Of a stretch of 64,000 nucleotides of DNA, positions 1-7,211 are shown piece after piece. The notes under the pieces were generated by a model. It made no database searches, was not told where the DNA came from, and saw only the letters and a list, made by a program, of their open reading frames with translations. This stretch comes from Chelativorans salis. GTDB lineage: Bacteria > Pseudomonadota > Alphaproteobacteria > Rhizobiales > Rhizobiaceae. The stretch is taken from contig NZ_JAOCZP010000015.1 in assembly GCF_025336525.1 (NCBI RefSeq), forward strand, positions 1-64,000, given 5' to 3'. Both the position numbers and the translations under genes were made by a program. The stretch's first letter is position 1, and each line of letters starts with the position of its first letter.

Positions 1-261
1 GAAGTAGATCTTGGCACCGCCGAGATGCTCTGTCAGCCGCTCAGCGAAATAGAGCGGCGAGGGACGGCCAGTATAGTGCGTGCCGAGATGTTCCAGCTCG
101 GCCGCAAACGCCGGATCCTTCTTCGACGCCTCCCAGTGTGCCTCCAGGTCAAGGATCAGTGGCATCAGCGTTTCGGCAACGAAACGACCGCCGAAAATGC
201 CGAACATGCCCTGCTCGTCGGGTCCGGTGCGGAAGGAGTTTGGTTCAGCCGGCTTGTTCAT
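1..261 (-). CDS. trpB: Tryptophan synthase beta subunit, N-terminal part (cut by window edge)
   Basis: This is the first 87 codons of the PLP-dependent beta subunit of tryptophan synthase, which condenses indole with serine to tryptophan in the cytosol. The visible N-terminus has the family signature: a [13 protein letters not shown]-like segment near residues 20-32 and [13 protein letters not shown] around residues 64-76. The PLP lysine lies outside the window. The ATG at 261 overlaps the stop of trpF in an ATGA junction, so the pair is translationally coupled in the usual trpF-trpB order; trpA would follow off the left edge. Identification rests on recognisable conserved segments, not on a search. 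Confidence 0.93.
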   Translation of the reverse strand, partial: MNKPAEPNSFRTGPDEQGMFGIFGGRFVAETLMPLILDLEAHWEASKKDPAFAAELEHLGTHYTGRPSPLYFAERLTEHLGGAKIYF

Positions 262-926
262 GCCGTCTCCTCTGGTCGCGCTCTTCCTGCGCCGCACGCG
301 GCGTGGAAGAAGGCGCGGATCAAATCCGGGTCTTTCTCGCCCGGCGCGCGCTCCACGCCCGACGAAACGTCGATGCCGCGCGGGCGGCAGAGCCGGAGGG
401 CTGCGCCGATATTTGCGGCATTCAGGCCACCCGAAAGCATGTAATCCACATCGCCGTCAAGAAAAGTCAGAAGCCGCCAGTCGAACGGGATGCCGTTGCC
501 GCCGGGAAGCTCCGCACCCACCGGTGGCTTGGCGTCGAGCAGGAAGCGGTCGGCGATGCCGCGATAGGCGCCGATACCTTCCAGATCCGCCGCCTCGCGC
601 ACCGACACCGCCTTCATCACCGGCAGGCCGTAGCGCGCCTTTAGCGCAGCCACCCGCTCGGGGCTTTCCTTACCATGCAGCTGCAGCATGTCCGGCTCCA
701 TGCCTTCGATGATGTGCGCCAGCGTCTCGTCGTCGGCATCCACCGACACCGCCACCGCCTTCGCCCGGCCACGCGCCGCCTGCCGCAGGCGTGTGGCCGC
801 CTTCACCGCCACGTTGCGCGGGCTCTTTTCGAAGAAGATGAAGCCCAGATGGCTCGCCCCGCCGTCAAGCGCGGCGGCCACCGCCTCCTCGGTCTTCAGG
901 CCGCAGATTTTGATGTCGAGTTCCAT
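258..926 (-). CDS. trpF: Phosphoribosylanthranilate isomerase
   Basis: A 222-residue single-domain (beta/alpha)8 barrel enzyme that isomerises N-(5-phosphoribosyl)anthranilate in tryptophan biosynthesis. KICGLK near the N-terminus carries the catalytic general base Cys8, and LLDAKPP carries the general acid Asp131. [11 protein letters not shown] and LSGGLN are the usual substrate and phosphate-binding strands. Length is normal for the family. It overlaps the trpB start by four bases (ATGA), which implies coupled translation. No attenuator-like leader peptide is obvious upstream. Confidence 0.95.
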   Translation of the reverse strand: MELDIKICGLKTEEAVAAALDGGASHLGFIFFEKSPRNVAVKAATRLRQAARGRAKAVAVSVDADDETLAHIIEGMEPDMLQLHGKESPERVAALKARYGLPVMKAVSVREAADLEGIGAYRGIADRFLLDAKPPVGAELPGGNGIPFDWRLLTFLDGDVDYMLSGGLNAANIGAALRLCRPRGIDVSSGVERAPGEKDPDLIRAFFHAACGAGRARPEETA

Positions 927-969
927 GAGGCTGGAAGTGGCATGAAATGGCGGTAGAGTCGAGGGTGGA

Positions 970-1060
970 GCGAATAGTGAGTGGTAGTGGTCTCCCTGGG
1001 GGTGCCGCGGGTCATTTCCTGCCTCTCCGATACGATTTCCCGCTATTCACTACTCACTAA
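970..1060. repeat. Short heptad-type inverted repeat pair
   Basis: Two related arms face each other. The left arm at 970-990 (GCGAATAGTGAGTGGTAGTG) reads as three 7-base units. The right arm at 1041-1058 (CGCTATTCACTACTCACT) is an approximate reverse complement built from CTATTCA/CTACTCA units. About 50 bases lie between them. The right arm runs into the 3' end of the metallopeptidase gene and supplies its last codons and stop. The arms do not form a perfect stem, so this is a degenerate repeat rather than a terminator. Confidence 0.45.
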
Positions 1061-1811
1061 AACTTATTGCCTGCAGCGCCATCCCGTTCCTTTTCAGCCA
1101 CGCCTTGCAGCGCTCCGTATCCGGGCACAGCTCCTTGCACAGCTTCCAGAAGCGAGAGCCGTGGTTCATCTCCTTCAGATGGGCTACCTCGTGCGCCACC
1201 AGATAGTCGATGACCCCCGGCGGAGCCATCATGATACGCCAGGAAAAGGAGAGTGTGCCGTCGGACGTGCAGGAGCCCCAGCGGCTGGTCGTGTCGCGGT
1301 AGCGGATCGCCCTGGCACGCCGGCCGACCCTTTCGGTGTGCCTGGCGACCAGCATCTCGATGTCTCTCCGCGCCTCCCGTTTCAGGAAGTCCGCCAGCCG
1401 ACGCGGCAGGTGCCTGCGGTCGCCTTTCACCACCAGCGCCGGCTGGCCGTCGATCGTCGTCACGTCGACCGTACCGCGCCGGCTTGGCTCGTGCACGATC
1501 AGATGCGGCACGCCGCGCAGCGGGATCTTTATGCCTGGCCGCACCAGGGGCCGATCGGGCAGCTTCTTCAGCCGCTCCTCCAGCCAGCCCTCGTGGCGCG
1601 CCAGGAAGCGCTCCACCTCGCGAAGCGAAAGGCCGGGCGGGATGGTAACGCGTAGGCCCGCGCCGCCTGGCGCTATCCGCAAGGTCAGGCGCCGCGCGCG
1701 GGCGTTTTCAACGATCTTCAGGAGCAGTTCGCGGCCGGCCACCCGATGAATCTGTTCCACGGGCGGTGCTGTCACCTTCAATGGGGCTCTTTTGAACGGG
1801 CGGGGCAGCAT
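1050..1811 (-). CDS. YgjP/DUF45-type zinc metallopeptidase
   Basis: A 253-residue protein of the YgjP-like (M48-related, DUF45) metallopeptidase family. The C-terminal half has the HExxH zinc motif HEVAH at about residues 207-211, followed by LKEMNHGSRFW, the family-typical stretch with a third histidine ligand. RWGSCTSDGTLSFSW, roughly 30 residues earlier, is the other conserved block. No signal peptide or membrane segment is visible, so it is probably cytosolic. The physiological substrate of this family is poorly known. The ATG at 1811 has no clear Shine-Dalgarno, so the start is uncertain. The last codons fall inside a repeat arm. Confidence 0.85.
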   Translation of the reverse strand: MLPRPFKRAPLKVTAPPVEQIHRVAGRELLLKIVENARARRLTLRIAPGGAGLRVTIPPGLSLREVERFLARHEGWLEERLKKLPDRPLVRPGIKIPLRGVPHLIVHEPSRRGTVDVTTIDGQPALVVKGDRRHLPRRLADFLKREARRDIEMLVARHTERVGRRARAIRYRDTTSRWGSCTSDGTLSFSWRIMMAPPGVIDYLVAHEVAHLKEMNHGSRFWKLCKELCPDTERCKAWLKRNGMALQAISFSE

Positions 1812-1870
1812 TCGAACAGAATAGATGATTCGGGACGGCAGAAGAGTCGTAAAAAGGAGAGAAGTTCAGG

Positions 1871-1901
1871 GAAACAGAAAACGGCGCCCGGAGGGGCGCC
1901 G
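1871..1901 (-). terminator. Rho-independent terminator of the DUF2852 gene
   Basis: Read on the minus strand, an 8-bp GC stem (CGGCGCCC at 1894-1901 pairing with GGGCGCCG at 1882-1889) with a 4-base loop is followed by TTTTCTGTTT at 1872-1881. It sits just downstream of the DUF2852 stop codon. Confidence 0.8.
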
Positions 1902-1936
1902 CCTGTAGGGGCAGGGAAAAGTGTTTCGAAGGCTGG

Positions 1937-2356
1937 TCAGTCTTCGTCCTTTGCCTTGCGCTTGCTCGAATTACGGCCAGGCTTACGCTCGTTCATGAAG
2001 CGGTCGAACTCTTCCTGATCCTTGGCACGGCGCAGTTCGCGCACATACTCATCGAACTCCTCGCGCATGGCGTCGAGCTTGCGGCGCTCCTCGGCTAGGC
2101 GCTCCAGCTCCTTCTCGCGCCAGTCGTCGAAGGCGATATTTCCCGTGCGGGCGTGGGCGCGGGAGGCGCGGCGGCAGTTGGCAAACATGCCGTCGGTGGC
2201 GCGATTCACGTCGCGCTTGAATTCGCCAAGCCTGTCGCCCCAAAGAATGTAGGCGAGCATGGCGAGACCGAGCGGCCAGAACACCATGAAGCCGATCACC
2301 ATCAGGGCGATCGTCGCCGGCGTCCAAGCCGGGCGTAGCAGTGCAGAGTTGGTCAT
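1937..2356 (-). CDS. DUF2852 family membrane protein
   Basis: A 139-residue protein with one hydrophobic segment near residues 15-38 (IALMVIGFMVFWPLGLAMLA) followed by a strongly charged, helix-rich tail (about residues 75-139) that looks coiled-coil: EKELERLAEERRKLDAMREE. This is the DUF2852 architecture common in Rhizobiales. Function is unknown. It is expected to be a single-pass inner-membrane protein with the coiled tail in the cytoplasm, although topology cannot be proved here. It is followed by a strong terminator and is separated from the next gene upstream by about 140 bases, so it is probably monocistronic. Confidence 0.82.
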   Translation of the reverse strand: MTNSALLRPAWTPATIALMVIGFMVFWPLGLAMLAYILWGDRLGEFKRDVNRATDGMFANCRRASRAHARTGNIAFDDWREKELERLAEERRKLDAMREEFDEYVRELRRAKDQEEFDRFMNERKPGRNSSKRKAKDED

Positions 2357-2496
2357 GTCACCTGTTCCTCATCGGTTGCAGTCAGGCGCGGCCGCACAGA
2401 TGGAAATGGGGAAAGCTAGGACCGGTTTCAAGGCATAGTTCAAAACGGTAACGGTTATCAGGGGAGGGTGCCGCGCCCTGGAGGAGCGGCCCACCG

Positions 2497-3270
2497 CTAT
2501 CTAGCCCGCTCTACCAGCGACGCCGCAACACGCAGGATCAGGTCGATATCCTGCGGCCGCGACAGGCGATGATCGCCGTCGCGGACGAGCGACAGGGTGA
2601 CGTCGTCGGCCGGCAGGTGCTCGACTAGCCGCATGGCGTGGCTGTAGGGCACGTCGGGGTCAGCCATGCCCTGCAGGATGTGCACGGGGCAGTGGGTGTC
2701 GATGATGCCTTCAAGCACACGGTTCCTACGCCCGTCTTCGAACAGCGCCCTGGTGTAGACATTCGGCTCCGGCGAATATTCGGAGGGTTCCTCGATATGG
2801 CCCTGGGTTTCCAGCGCCTGCCGCTGCGCGGCCGTCAACTCCGGCTCCATCAGCTCTGTCGTGAAATCCGGTGCCGGCGCCAGGAGCAGAAGCCCGCCGA
2901 CACGCCCGTCTTCACCCGCCTTCTGCAACTCCTGCACCATCCGGAGTGCGATCCAGGCGCCCATGGAGGAGCCGACCAGGATTTGCGGACCTTCCGTGAA
3001 ACGGCGGACGACGGCGAGGCTCTCAGTGAGCCATCGGGAGATAGTGCCGTCGGTAAAAGCGCCGCCCGATTCGCCGTGACCGGAGTAGTCGTGCCTGGTG
3101 GCGGCGAGGCCCTTTTCGCCCGCCCAGGCGTCCAGGGCTTCGGCCTTGGTGCCCTTCATGTCCGAACGGTAGCCGCCGAGCCATACGAGGCCCGGCACGC
3201 GACCCGGCCGGTGGCGCACGGCGATCTCGGTACCGTCGACTTCTATGCGGGTCGGTTCGCTCTGGTTCAT
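2497..3270 (-). CDS. Alpha/beta hydrolase
   Basis: A 257-residue alpha/beta-hydrolase-fold protein, similar in outline to the serine hydrolases related to ABHD10. The nucleophile elbow is GSSMG (in ILVGSSMGAWIAL), the acid is likely the Asp in GMADPDVP and the catalytic His is in DGDHRLS. GGYRSDMKGTKAEALDAWA near the N-terminus forms the oxyanion region. An in-frame extension reaches 3327, but I chose the ATG at 3270 because AGGAGG stands about 6 bases upstream of it on the minus strand. There is no signal peptide. Substrate is unknown. Confidence 0.85.
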   Translation of the reverse strand: MNQSEPTRIEVDGTEIAVRHRPGRVPGLVWLGGYRSDMKGTKAEALDAWAGEKGLAATRHDYSGHGESGGAFTDGTISRWLTESLAVVRRFTEGPQILVGSSMGAWIALRMVQELQKAGEDGRVGGLLLLAPAPDFTTELMEPELTAAQRQALETQGHIEEPSEYSPEPNVYTRALFEDGRRNRVLEGIIDTHCPVHILQGMADPDVPYSHAMRLVEHLPADDVTLSLVRDGDHRLSRPQDIDLILRVAASLVERAR

Positions 3271-3383
3271 CCGCGTCCTCCTGTCGCAAGGTGTTCTGGC
3301 ACGGGCGCCGTTCCGGCGAAAGAGCATAGAGCAATCCGCCGTTCCGTCTCTCTTCCACGTGATTCTTTTGCTTGGTTATGCTA

Positions 3384-3413
3384 TTGACACATGGCTCGCC
3401 AAGCGCACATAGC
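3384..3413 (+). promoter_or_regulatory. Candidate infC promoter
   Basis: A consensus -35 TTGACA (3384-3389) is followed after 18 bases by CATAGC (3408-3413), a weak -10. Transcription would start near 3420 and give a leader of about 50 bases to the ATT start of infC. If correct, the ATG at 3391 lies inside the promoter and cannot be the translation start. Confidence 0.45.
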
Positions 3414-3471
3414 CATCGGCTCGACGCTACGGGCCAGACCGTTCCGTCAACGACTTGAGGAGACGAAGACC

Positions 3472-4008
3472 ATTCGCAGACCGTTCAAAGCGCCGCCTAC
3501 GGTGAAGGAGGGCCCCCGCGCCAATCGTGAAATCCGGGCTCCCCGGGTTCAGCTTATCGATGACGAAGGCAACAACCGGGGCATTGTCGCGACCGAGGAA
3601 GCCTTGCTGACGGCCGAAGAGGCCGGGCTTGACCTTGTCGAGGTATCGCCCAATGCCGATCCGCCCGTGTGCAAGATCACCGATCTCGGCAAGCTGAAAT
3701 ACCAGAGCCAGAAAAAGGCCGCGGAAGCCCGCAAGAAACAGAAGACCATCGAGATCAAAGAGATCAAGATGCGGCCCAACATCGACACTCATGACTATGA
3801 GACGAAGATGAAGGCCGTGCGCCGGTTCTTCGAGGAGGGCGACAAGGTGAAGCTGACTTTGCGCTTTCGCGGACGTGAAATGGCCCACCTTGAGCTTGGC
3901 ATGAAGCTATTGAATCGCGTGCGCGAGGAGGTAGAGCCGATCGCCAAGGTCGAGGCTGAGCCGAAGCTCGAGGGCCGCCAGATGATGATGGTGCTTGCCC
4001 CGAAATAG
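3472..4008 (+). CDS. infC: Translation initiation factor IF-3 with ATT start codon
   Basis: IF-3 binds the 30S subunit, prevents premature 50S joining and discriminates start codons. From the ATT at 3472 the protein is 178 residues, the usual IF-3 length. The N-terminal domain carries [15 protein letters not shown] and the C-terminal domain [15 protein letters not shown] and [14 protein letters not shown]; the end is [11 protein letters not shown]. In-frame ATG 3391 would add 27 non-family residues. The ATT is preceded by GAGGAG at 3457-3462 with 9-base spacing, and IF-3 genes classically use rare AUU for autoregulation. The start choice is inference supported by spacing and homology boundary. 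A membrane methyltransferase-like gene follows. Confidence 0.93.
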   Translation: MRRPFKAPPTVKEGPRANREIRAPRVQLIDDEGNNRGIVATEEALLTAEEAGLDLVEVSPNADPPVCKITDLGKLKYQSQKKAAEARKKQKTIEIKEIKMRPNIDTHDYETKMKAVRRFFEEGDKVKLTLRFRGREMAHLELGMKLLNRVREEVEPIAKVEAEPKLEGRQMMMVLAPK

Positions 4009-4082
4009 CCTAGATGCCGATTATGCCTTGCGCGGGTTGAAGCACATTGCTGCCGCGCAAGGCGAAAGGGCAAAATCATAAA

Positions 4083-4703
4083 ATGAGTGGTGAAACGGCA
4101 AAGGCGATGGCCGCCTATCAGGCCATGCGGCGCTATGTTTTGGCGTTCCTTATCGGCGTGATCTGCTTTCTGCTGATATTCAGCAGCTCGCTGCAGAGCG
4201 AAATGATGCACGAGTTGCTGGAAGCATATGGCCTCGCCCTGATCCTTGTCGGCATCGGCGGCCGGCTGTGGTCCACCCTCTATATAGGCGGGCGCAAGTC
4301 GGCGGAGGTGGTCTCCACCGGCCCCTATTCCGTCGTGCGCAACCCGCTCTACTTCTTCTCGACCCTTGCGGCGGCGGGGGTCGGGGCGCAGACTGGCAGC
4401 TTTGCGATAACGGCGCTTGCAGCCGCCTTCTGCATGATTGCCTTTTACGTCGTGGCCCTGCGCGAGGAGCGCCACCTGAAGGCCGTGCTCGGTGAGCCCT
4501 ATCGGGCCTATCTGGAAAGGGTGCCTCGCTTCTTTCCCGATCCGAGGCTTTTCAAGGATCGGGACGAGGTGACCTTTCGGCCGCGCATATTCAATCGAAC
4601 GCTGGTCGACGGACTTGCGTTTTTTGCCGCACTTCCGTTTTTCGAGCTGATCGAGCGCGGGCAGGAAATGGGGCTGATCTCCGTCCTTTTCCGGCTGTAC
4701 TGA
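4083..4703 (+). CDS. Isoprenylcysteine/phospholipid methyltransferase-like membrane protein
   Basis: A 206-residue polytopic membrane protein of the ICMT/PEMT superfamily of SAM-dependent membrane methyltransferases. Hydrophobic segments occur near residues 17-35, 43-60 and 85-130. The family core is visible: STGPYSVVRNPLYFFSTLA (the GPY..vRNP.Y SAM and substrate motif), then ALREERHLKAVLGEPYRAYLERVPRFFPD, with the Glu-rich ER.L and Y...V.R elements. A start at 4047 is possible, but 4083 gives a family-like N-terminus and has a GGG-containing weak Shine-Dalgarno. Substrate is unknown. It sits between infC and rpmI, an intrusion into the infC-rpmI-rplT order. A role in lipid or quinone-related methylation is only a guess. 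Confidence 0.78.
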   Translation: MSGETAKAMAAYQAMRRYVLAFLIGVICFLLIFSSSLQSEMMHELLEAYGLALILVGIGGRLWSTLYIGGRKSAEVVSTGPYSVVRNPLYFFSTLAAAGVGAQTGSFAITALAAAFCMIAFYVVALREERHLKAVLGEPYRAYLERVPRFFPDPRLFKDRDEVTFRPRIFNRTLVDGLAFFAALPFFELIERGQEMGLISVLFRLY

Positions 4704-4803
4704 CGGAATCCGCGCGGCTATTGCGTGAGCTGAAACTTGCTGATATGAGGCACGCCTCGTGCGAGCCGGCCGGCAGGGCATGCCGTGGCGGCTCTTAATG
4801 CTT

Positions 4804-4847
4804 CCGGACTCTTGGTCCGGGCAGAACTATAAGGGCGCATTCGCGCC
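4804..4847 (+). promoter_or_regulatory. Two-hairpin leader in front of rpmI
   Basis: Two back-to-back stems lie just ahead of the rpmI start at 4866: CCGGAC/GTCCGG (4804-4809 with 4815-4820, 5-base loop) and GGCGC/GCGCC (4834-4838 with 4843-4847, 4-base loop). Leaders of L35-L20 operons are often L20-controlled in other bacteria, but no specific L20-binding fold can be established here. Confidence 0.4.
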
Positions 4848-4865
4848 GATAATCGGAGAAGCAAA

Positions 4866-5066
4866 ATGCCCAAGATGAAGACTAAGTCTTCTGCCAAAAA
4901 GCGGTTCAAGGTAACCGCCACCGGCAAGGTAAAGGTTGCGGCCGCTGGCAAGCGCCACGGCATGATCAAGCGTTCCAACAAGTTCATCCGCGATGCGCGG
5001 GGCACGATGGTTCTTTCCGATCCCGATACGAAGATCGTGAAGAAGTTCATGCCCTACAGCTTCTGA
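4866..5066 (+). CDS. rpmI: 50S ribosomal protein L35
   Basis: A 66-residue basic protein of the large ribosomal subunit. The N-terminus [16 protein letters not shown] and the [19 protein letters not shown] core are diagnostic for L35. Length is normal. GGAGAAGCAAA provides a good Shine-Dalgarno before the ATG. It is followed 27 bases later by rplT in the conserved rpmI-rplT pair, with infC about 850 bases upstream, separated by an inserted membrane-protein gene. Confidence 0.97.
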   Translation: MPKMKTKSSAKKRFKVTATGKVKVAAAGKRHGMIKRSNKFIRDARGTMVLSDPDTKIVKKFMPYSF

Positions 5067-5093
5067 GTGAACCGGTTTTAAGGAGATCATGTC

Positions 5094-5495
5094 ATGGCCC
5101 GCGTAAAAAGGGGCGTTACCGCCCACGCCAAGCACAAGAAGGTCTTGAAGTCCGCCAAGGGCTTCTACGGCCGCCGCAAGAACACCATCCGCACCGCCAA
5201 GCAGGCGGTCGAGAAGTCGCTGCAGTATGCCTATCGCGACCGCAAGAACCGCAAGCGCAATTTCCGCGCCCTGTGGGTGCAGCGCATCAACGCCGCCGCC
5301 CGCGAGCACGGCCTGACCTATGGCCGCTTCATCGATGGCCTCAACAAGGCCGGGATCGAGATCGACCGCAAGGTGCTGGCCGACATGGCCGTGCACGAGC
5401 CGCAGGCTTTCGCCGCGCTCGTTGCCAAGGCCAAGACGGCGCTTGAGTATCTCAAGAACACCACGCCGAACGCTTTTGAAAGCGCTGTCGCCTAA
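5094..5495 (+). CDS. rplT: 50S ribosomal protein L20
   Basis: A 133-residue L20, a 23S rRNA-binding protein needed early in 50S assembly and often the autorepressor of its operon. The N-terminus [20 protein letters not shown] and the segment [20 protein letters not shown] are the typical long basic helix. The globular part contains [31 protein letters not shown] upstream is a strong Shine-Dalgarno. The last residues are slightly extended compared with the E. coli protein, which is common in alphaproteobacteria. Two hairpins, the second a terminator, follow the stop. Confidence 0.97.
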   Translation: MARVKRGVTAHAKHKKVLKSAKGFYGRRKNTIRTAKQAVEKSLQYAYRDRKNRKRNFRALWVQRINAAAREHGLTYGRFIDGLNKAGIEIDRKVLADMAVHEPQAFAALVAKAKTALEYLKNTTPNAFESAVA

Positions 5496-5504
5496 GGTCA
5501 GCGC

Positions 5505-5566
5505 TTCCCGAAGCAGGAACGGATTTTTTCGGGAAACCCGCGCTGGCAGGCTGGCGCGGGTTTTTT
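5505..5566 (+). terminator. Tandem hairpins with terminator between rplT and pheS
   Basis: First stem: TTCCCGAA (5505-5512) pairs perfectly with TTCGGGAA (5528-5535) around a 15-base loop. Second stem: CCCGCGC (5537-5543) pairs with GCGCGGG (5554-5560), extended by AAA/TTT, and runs into TTTTTT (5561-5566), a standard rho-independent terminator. The stems share bases 5534-5535, so their outer pairs compete. It either ends the rpmI-rplT transcript or partly attenuates read-through into pheS. Confidence 0.8.
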
Positions 5567-5699
5567 CGTGAAGGCAAGGACGATGGAAGATAAGAACGCA
5601 AGCGACGATGCGCTTCCGACGCCCGGCAAAGTCCCGGATTCCGCCGCACGGGACGGCGCATCGCCGGCAATGGCCAAGACAGGAGTCGAAGGAAGGACG

Positions 5700-6785
5700 A
5701 TGAGCGATCTGGAGCAACTCGAACGAACGATCCTGAACGAGATCGCCGCGACCGGCGACGAGCAGGCACTCGAGAGCGTGCGTGTTTCGGCTCTCGGCAA
5801 GAAGGGATCGATTTCTGAGAAGCTGAAGACGCTCGGCGCCATGTCGCCGGAGGAGCGCCAGGTGATGGGGCCGGCCATCAACGGCCTGAAGAACCGAGTC
5901 GCCGAGGCGTTGACCGCCCGCCGCGCCGAGCTGCGCGATGCGGCGATCGCCGAGCGGCTGGAGCGCGAGAAGGTGGACGTGACGCTGCCCCTCTCCCGCC
6001 CGCCGGCAGAGCGCGGCCGCATCCACCCCATCACGCAGGTGGTCGACGAAATCACCGCCATCTTCGGCGATCTCGGTTTCGCCATCGCCGAGGGCCCGGA
6101 CATCGAGACGGACTACTACAATTTCACCGCGCTCAACTTCCCCGAAGGCCATCCGGCACGCGAGATGCACGATACCTTCTTCCTTGAGCCGGATGAGAAC
6201 GGCGAGCGCAAGCTGCTGCGCACGCACACCTCGCCTGTGCAGATCCGCACCATGGAGGCGCAAAAGCCGCCGATCCGCATTGTCATCCCCGGCAAGACCT
6301 ACCGGGCGGATTCGGACGCCACGCACACGCCGATGTTCCACCAGCTCGAAGGGCTGGTGATTGACCGTACGGCGAATGTCGCCAACATGAAGTGGGTTTT
6401 GACCGAGTTCTGCAAGGCCTATTTCGAGGTGCCGTCGCTCAATATGCGCTTCCGGCCGAGCTATTTCCCCTTCACGGAGCCGAGCCTGGAGGTCGACATC
6501 CAATGCGACCGCTCGAAGCCCGGCGAGGTGCGTTTCGGCGAGGGCAGCGACTGGATGGAGATCCTGGGCTGCGGCATGGTGCACCCGAACGTGCTGCGCT
6601 ATGGCGGGCTCGACCCGGACGAATACCAAGGCTTTGCCTGGGGCATGGGCATCGACCGCATCGCTATGCTGAAATACGGCATGCCGGACCTGCGCGCCTT
6701 CTTCGACGCCGACGTCCGCTGGCTCCAGCACTACGGCTTCCGCCCGCTCGACATGCCGACGCTGTTTGCGGGGTTGAGTTCATGA
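5700..6785 (+). CDS. pheS: Phenylalanyl-tRNA synthetase alpha subunit
   Basis: The catalytic alpha chain of the alpha2beta2 class II synthetase that charges tRNA-Phe. From ATG 5700 it is 361 residues, the usual length, with an N-terminal coiled-coil ([16 protein letters not shown]). Conserved pieces include [19 protein letters not shown], the motif 2 region [15 protein letters not shown] and the motif 3 region [17 protein letters not shown]. An in-frame extension begins at 5568 right after the terminator, but it adds 44 low-complexity residues without family support; GGAAGG before 5700 fits better. The stop overlaps the start of the GFA-family gene (ATGA), so pheS and pheT are separated by one coupled gene. 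Confidence 0.95.
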   Translation: MSDLEQLERTILNEIAATGDEQALESVRVSALGKKGSISEKLKTLGAMSPEERQVMGPAINGLKNRVAEALTARRAELRDAAIAERLEREKVDVTLPLSRPPAERGRIHPITQVVDEITAIFGDLGFAIAEGPDIETDYYNFTALNFPEGHPAREMHDTFFLEPDENGERKLLRTHTSPVQIRTMEAQKPPIRIVIPGKTYRADSDATHTPMFHQLEGLVIDRTANVANMKWVLTEFCKAYFEVPSLNMRFRPSYFPFTEPSLEVDIQCDRSKPGEVRFGEGSDWMEILGCGMVHPNVLRYGGLDPDEYQGFAWGMGIDRIAMLKYGMPDLRAFFDADVRWLQHYGFRPLDMPTLFAGLSS

Positions 6786-7186
6786 CGGCACTTCATACAG
6801 GCGGCTGTCGTTGCGGTGCCGTCCGGTTCATGGCGGATGCCGAACCGATCCGGAGTTCCTATTGCCACTGCAGCGACTGCCGTAAGGCGACGGGCGCCCC
6901 TGTTACAGCTTTTGTGGGTTTTGAGCAGGATGCGGTCGTCTTCGAAGGCGAAGCACGCCGCAGCTTCCGCAACGGTCGAATGGAGCGGAGCTTCTGCGGA
7001 GTGTGCGGAAGTCCGCTGGACTATCGCGACGATGGACTGCCGGGGAATATTTACGTCTATCTAGGCGTGATGAACGAGCCCGAGCGCTTCGCGCCGACGC
7101 TGCACGCCTTTGAAAGCGAGCGCCTGTCCTTCCTGAAGGTGGATGATGAGCTGCCGCGGTTCGACCGCTTCAGCGTCGAGCGCTGA
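6782..7186 (+). CDS. GFA-family (CENP-V/GFA) zinc-binding protein
   Basis: A 134-residue protein of the glutathione-dependent formaldehyde-activating enzyme-like fold. The zinc cysteines are all present: GGCRCG (Cys9, Cys11), the cluster [13 protein letters not shown], and [10 protein letters not shown]. Family members are often annotated as GFA, but most have no proven formaldehyde role, and I do not assign one. The ATG at 6782 overlaps the pheS stop and the gene ends 25 bases before pheT, so it is embedded in the pheS-pheT transcript. No catalytic link to tRNA charging is known; the insertion may be incidental. Confidence 0.88.
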   Translation: MTALHTGGCRCGAVRFMADAEPIRSSYCHCSDCRKATGAPVTAFVGFEQDAVVFEGEARRSFRNGRMERSFCGVCGSPLDYRDDGLPGNIYVYLGVMNEPERFAPTLHAFESERLSFLKVDDELPRFDRFSVER

Positions 7187-7211
7187 CAGTAATTCCTGAG
7201 GATCATTTGCG

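Noticed and set aside
3391-3471. N-terminal extension of infC from ATG 3391
   Set aside because: The residues are not IF-3-like, the region overlaps a TTGACA promoter, and the ATT at 3472 has a good Shine-Dalgarno.
5568-5699. 44-residue N-terminal extension of pheS or a leader peptide gene
   Set aside because: Starts right after the terminator T-tract, contains no Phe codons, and pheS from 5700 already has the normal length.
4827-6731. 634-codon open frame on the minus strand opposite rpmI-rplT-pheS
   Set aside because: It is antisense to three certain genes, has His/Arg/Leu-biased shadow composition typical of GC-rich DNA and no recognisable domain.
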